Shown here: in pieces, positions 23,112 to 24,901 of the stretch | Layout: each line of letters starts with the position of its first letter | How positions within the stretch are numbered: position 1 is the stretch's first letter | Assembly: GCA_964486645.1 (NCBI GenBank) | Contig: CAZAOG010000029.1 | Span: 1-24,901, forward strand | Direction: 5' to 3' | Source of the DNA: GCA-002790365 sp964486645 | GTDB taxonomy: Bacteria; Bacteroidota; Ignavibacteria; Ignavibacteriales; Ignavibacteriaceae | DNA length: 24,901 nt | Translations under genes and position numbers: made by a program | Notes under the pieces: model-generated | What the model saw: the letters and a program-made list of their open reading frames with translations, nothing else | Told to the model about the DNA's origin: nothing | The model's database searches: none

Positions 23112-24350
23112 TTATTCATATTGAGATTTTATAAGTTCGATTATCTCTTCAATTTTTTCTTCTGAAAGTTCTTCAATTTCCATTAGTTTCTCTTTACCGG
23201 CTTTCAGTACTTCCAATGCGGTATCAAATCGGTTATTTATTAATAGATTATAAATATCTTCTCCAAGGTCTTCTTTCAGGTCAATCAATTCAATATCTTC
23301 TTCGTATTCTTCAAGCGGGGTTTGTTCTCTTAAAATATCTATTTCATAACCGGTAAGTTTCATTGCCAGACGTATGTTGACGCCGTTTCTTCCGACTATT
23401 AAAGAAACTTGATCGTTGTCAGCAGTAACAACCGCTTTTCTTTCGTCTTCGTCCAGCTCAATTTGTTTTAACTTAGCAGGTGCCAATGCCCTTTGAATCA
23501 GAATAATCGGATCTTCGGCATAATTTATTACGTCTATGTTTTCGTTATTTAATTCTCTAACTATTGCGTGAATTCTAACACCTTTCATTCCGACACAGGC
23601 ACCAACAGCGTCAATTCTGTCGTCGTGAGACTCTACCGCGACCTTAGCTCTTTCGCCGGGTTCTCTTGCAATACCTTTTATGTCTATAATTCCGTCATAA
23701 ATTTCCGGTATTTCAATTTCAAAAAGTCTCTGCAGAAACATATTGTCGGAACGAGAAATAATTATAACCGGTCCGCTCGGTGTTTTTTTTACTTCTTTAA
23801 TTATTGCTCTAATCGTATCGCCTTTTCTGTATCGTTCAAAAGGTATTTGTTCCGAACGGGGCAGGAGCAATTCTCTTTTATTATGATTTACAAGAATATC
23901 ATTTCTTCTGGTTTGATAAATATCACCTACAACTATTTCTCCTACAAGTTCCAAGTATTCGCTGTAGACAATTTCTTTTTCAATTTCACGAATTCTTTGA
24001 TTTAGATTTTGTTTTGCAAGAGTAATAAGTCTTCTTCCGAAAGTAGCAAGGTCTAAAGTTTCAACATAATCGTCACCAACTTCCAATTCTTCTTCATTTC
24101 CTCTTTTATTTACTTCCGCAATTGATATTTGTCTGTTCGGATCTTCTACTTTTTCAACTATTTCTCTTTCAAGAAAAATTTCTATATCTCCTCTGTCCAT
24201 ATTTACAACAACATCATAAACGGCTTCTTCGCCGTATTTCTTTTTTACCAACAAACCGAATATATCTTCTAAAATACCAGCCAATACATCTTTATCCATT
24301 CCTTTTGCTCTTACCATTTGAGCAAATGATTCAACTATACCTGTGTTCAT
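23112..24350 (-). CDS. nusA: Transcription termination/antitermination factor NusA
   Basis: A 412-aa RNA polymerase-binding factor that modulates pausing, termination and antitermination. The N-terminal RNAP-binding domain covers about 1-125, followed by an S1 domain (about 130-205, VGEIVVGDIYQTRRNDILVN), KH1 (GACVGMKGVRIHAIVRELNNE) and KH2 (VSLIVGRNGVNIRLAMKLTGYEIDI, the second GxxG-type loop). The C-terminal 60 residues (FDTALEVLKAGKEKLMEIEEL) form a helix-hairpin-helix-like tail in place of the repeated acidic domains of E. coli NusA. It sits 15 bases after rimP and 27 before infB, the conserved operon order. Confidence 0.96.
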   Translation of the reverse strand: MNTGIVESFAQMVRAKGMDKDVLAGILEDIFGLLVKKKYGEEAVYDVVVNMDRGDIEIFLEREIVEKVEDPNRQISIAEVNKRGNEEELEVGDDYVETLDLATFGRRLITLAKQNLNQRIREIEKEIVYSEYLELVGEIVVGDIYQTRRNDILVNHNKRELLLPRSEQIPFERYRKGDTIRAIIKEVKKTPSGPVIIISRSDNMFLQRLFEIEIPEIYDGIIDIKGIAREPGERAKVAVESHDDRIDAVGACVGMKGVRIHAIVRELNNENIDVINYAEDPIILIQRALAPAKLKQIELDEDERKAVVTADNDQVSLIVGRNGVNIRLAMKLTGYEIDILREQTPLEEYEEDIELIDLKEDLGEDIYNLLINNRFDTALEVLKAGKEKLMEIEELSEEKIEEIIELIKSQYE

Positions 24351-24365
24351 TTTATCTTTTCTCCA

Positions 24366-24824
24366 TTAAGAAAAACTTAATATTACTTTTGCTTTTTTTA
24401 TTTTATTAAAATCTACTTTTTGTTCGGTGTTATTCGATTCAAAAAATAAATGATTATTTACAATTTTTATTAATTTAGCGGTCAGCTTTTTTTTACTTCC
24501 GTTATCTTCAATTACAAGTTCTAATTTTCTTCCGATATGTTTTTGAAACTGGTCCAAATATACCAGCGGCCTATCGATTCCCGGCGATGAAACAATTAGC
24601 TTGTAATCGTCACGTTCTTTTATAATTTCATTAAGTTCGGAACTTATGTTTCTGCTGATTTTAGCACAAACCTCCGCGGAAACATTTTCTTTACCGTCTA
24701 TGAAGATTTCTATAACTCTTTTGCGCGGAGTTCCTCTTAGAATAAAATCAATAAGGAAAAAACCTTCGTTTTTTGCAGCATTTTCTGCAATTTGTCTTAT
24801 AATATTTTTATCATTAAAATTCAT
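24366..24824 (-). CDS. rimP: Ribosome maturation factor RimP
   Basis: A 152-aa factor for 30S subunit assembly. The N-terminal domain shows IIRQIAENAAKNEGFFLIDFIL and IEIFIDGKENVSAEVCAKISRNIS, then the family motif LIVSSPGIDRPLV and a C-terminal SH3-like domain ending VDFNKIKKAKVILSFS. An open frame extends to 24875, but that extension runs through a GC hairpin (24837-24852) and has no family resemblance, so I place the start at the ATG at 24824. It is the first gene of the rimP-nusA-infB-rbfA-truB operon. Confidence 0.93.
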   Translation of the reverse strand: MNFNDKNIIRQIAENAAKNEGFFLIDFILRGTPRKRVIEIFIDGKENVSAEVCAKISRNISSELNEIIKERDDYKLIVSSPGIDRPLVYLDQFQKHIGRKLELVIEDNGSKKKLTAKLIKIVNNHLFFESNNTEQKVDFNKIKKAKVILSFS

Positions 24825-24836
24825 ACAAACAAAAAT

Positions 24837-24852
24837 CGCCCGTAAACGGGCG
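24837..24852 (-). terminator. GC hairpin with U-tract in the rimP leader
   Basis: On the minus strand CGCCCG-TTTA-CGGGCG is followed by A and then five T (24835-24831), the form of an intrinsic terminator. It ends only about seven bases before the rimP ATG. It is either the end of an upstream transcript or a hairpin in the rimP leader that could attenuate or protect the mRNA. The plus strand has no U-tract after it. Confidence 0.6.
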
Positions 24853-24863
24853 AATGAGAGTAC

Positions 24864-24894
24864 CAAAAATAGCACTAAATAATTGAATAAGCAA
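24864..24894 (-). promoter_or_regulatory. Possible Bacteroidota-type promoter of the rimP operon
   Basis: The minus strand has TTG (24894-24892), a 20-base spacer, then TATTTTTG (24871-24864), which fits the Bacteroidota TAnnTTTG -7 element with an upstream TTG. Transcription would begin just before the hairpin at 24852-24837. It lies at the window edge and is supported by motif only. Confidence 0.33.
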
Positions 24895-24901
24895 GAAAAG
24901 T

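Noticed and set aside
24366..24875. Longer rimP starting at 24875
   Set aside because: The extra 17 codons cover a terminator-like GC hairpin and have no resemblance to RimP. The ATG at 24824 fits the family start.

Overview
The window is AT-rich bacterial chromosome. I infer a member of the Bacteroidota/Chlorobi/Ignavibacteria lineage. The reasons are a PafA-type phosphatase, several genes without a clear Shine-Dalgarno site next to others that have one, a possible Bacteroidota-type promoter in front of rimP, and lipoproteins ending in an HFSRY(G/N)WAK tail. This placement is an inference, not a database result.

Layout. (1) Positions 67-2894, minus strand: two translationally coupled cytoplasmic sensor kinases, a GAF kinase followed by a PAS hybrid kinase. 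(2) Positions 3109-10010, minus strand: a tandem, diverged array of two gene types, small lipoproteins with a ZU5-like beta domain and cytoplasmic TPR proteins of about 411 aa. The order in the direction of transcription is lipo-TPR, lipo-TPR, lipo, lipo-TPR. (3) Positions 10401-13951, plus strand: a single-domain response regulator and a large membrane-bound hybrid kinase with three PAS domains. A convergent NarL/LuxR-type regulator follows at 13958-14590 (minus). (4) Positions 14746-16380, minus strand: a PafA-like alkaline phosphatase with a complete catalytic set. (5) Positions 16713-19067, plus strand: a DUF1015 protein and serC. (6) Positions 19262-24824, minus strand: the conserved rimP-nusA-infB-rbfA-truB translation/transcription operon, with a 100-N assembly gap inside infB.

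The most interesting part is the lipoprotein/TPR array. Each of the four lipoprotein genes is preceded by a sigma-54-type -24/-12 element with exactly 10 bases between the GG and the GC/GT. Three of the four also carry an upstream palindromic site built on ACAGGTAATAA, centred roughly 84-95 bases before the predicted transcription start, where a sigma-54 activator (bEBP) would bind. The array therefore looks like a co-regulated, activator-dependent family of bicistronic units that grew by duplication. One unit has only the lipoprotein. The function of the proteins cannot be read from the sequence. Neither rpoN nor a bEBP gene lies in the window.

The region around the array is rich in signalling genes (three kinases and two response regulators), but no sequence feature ties a particular kinase to the array. 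Several intergenic regions carry strong inverted repeats (5150-5189, 8082-8160, 16542-16639, 19078-19183, 24837-24852, and a REP-like element at 2973-3066).
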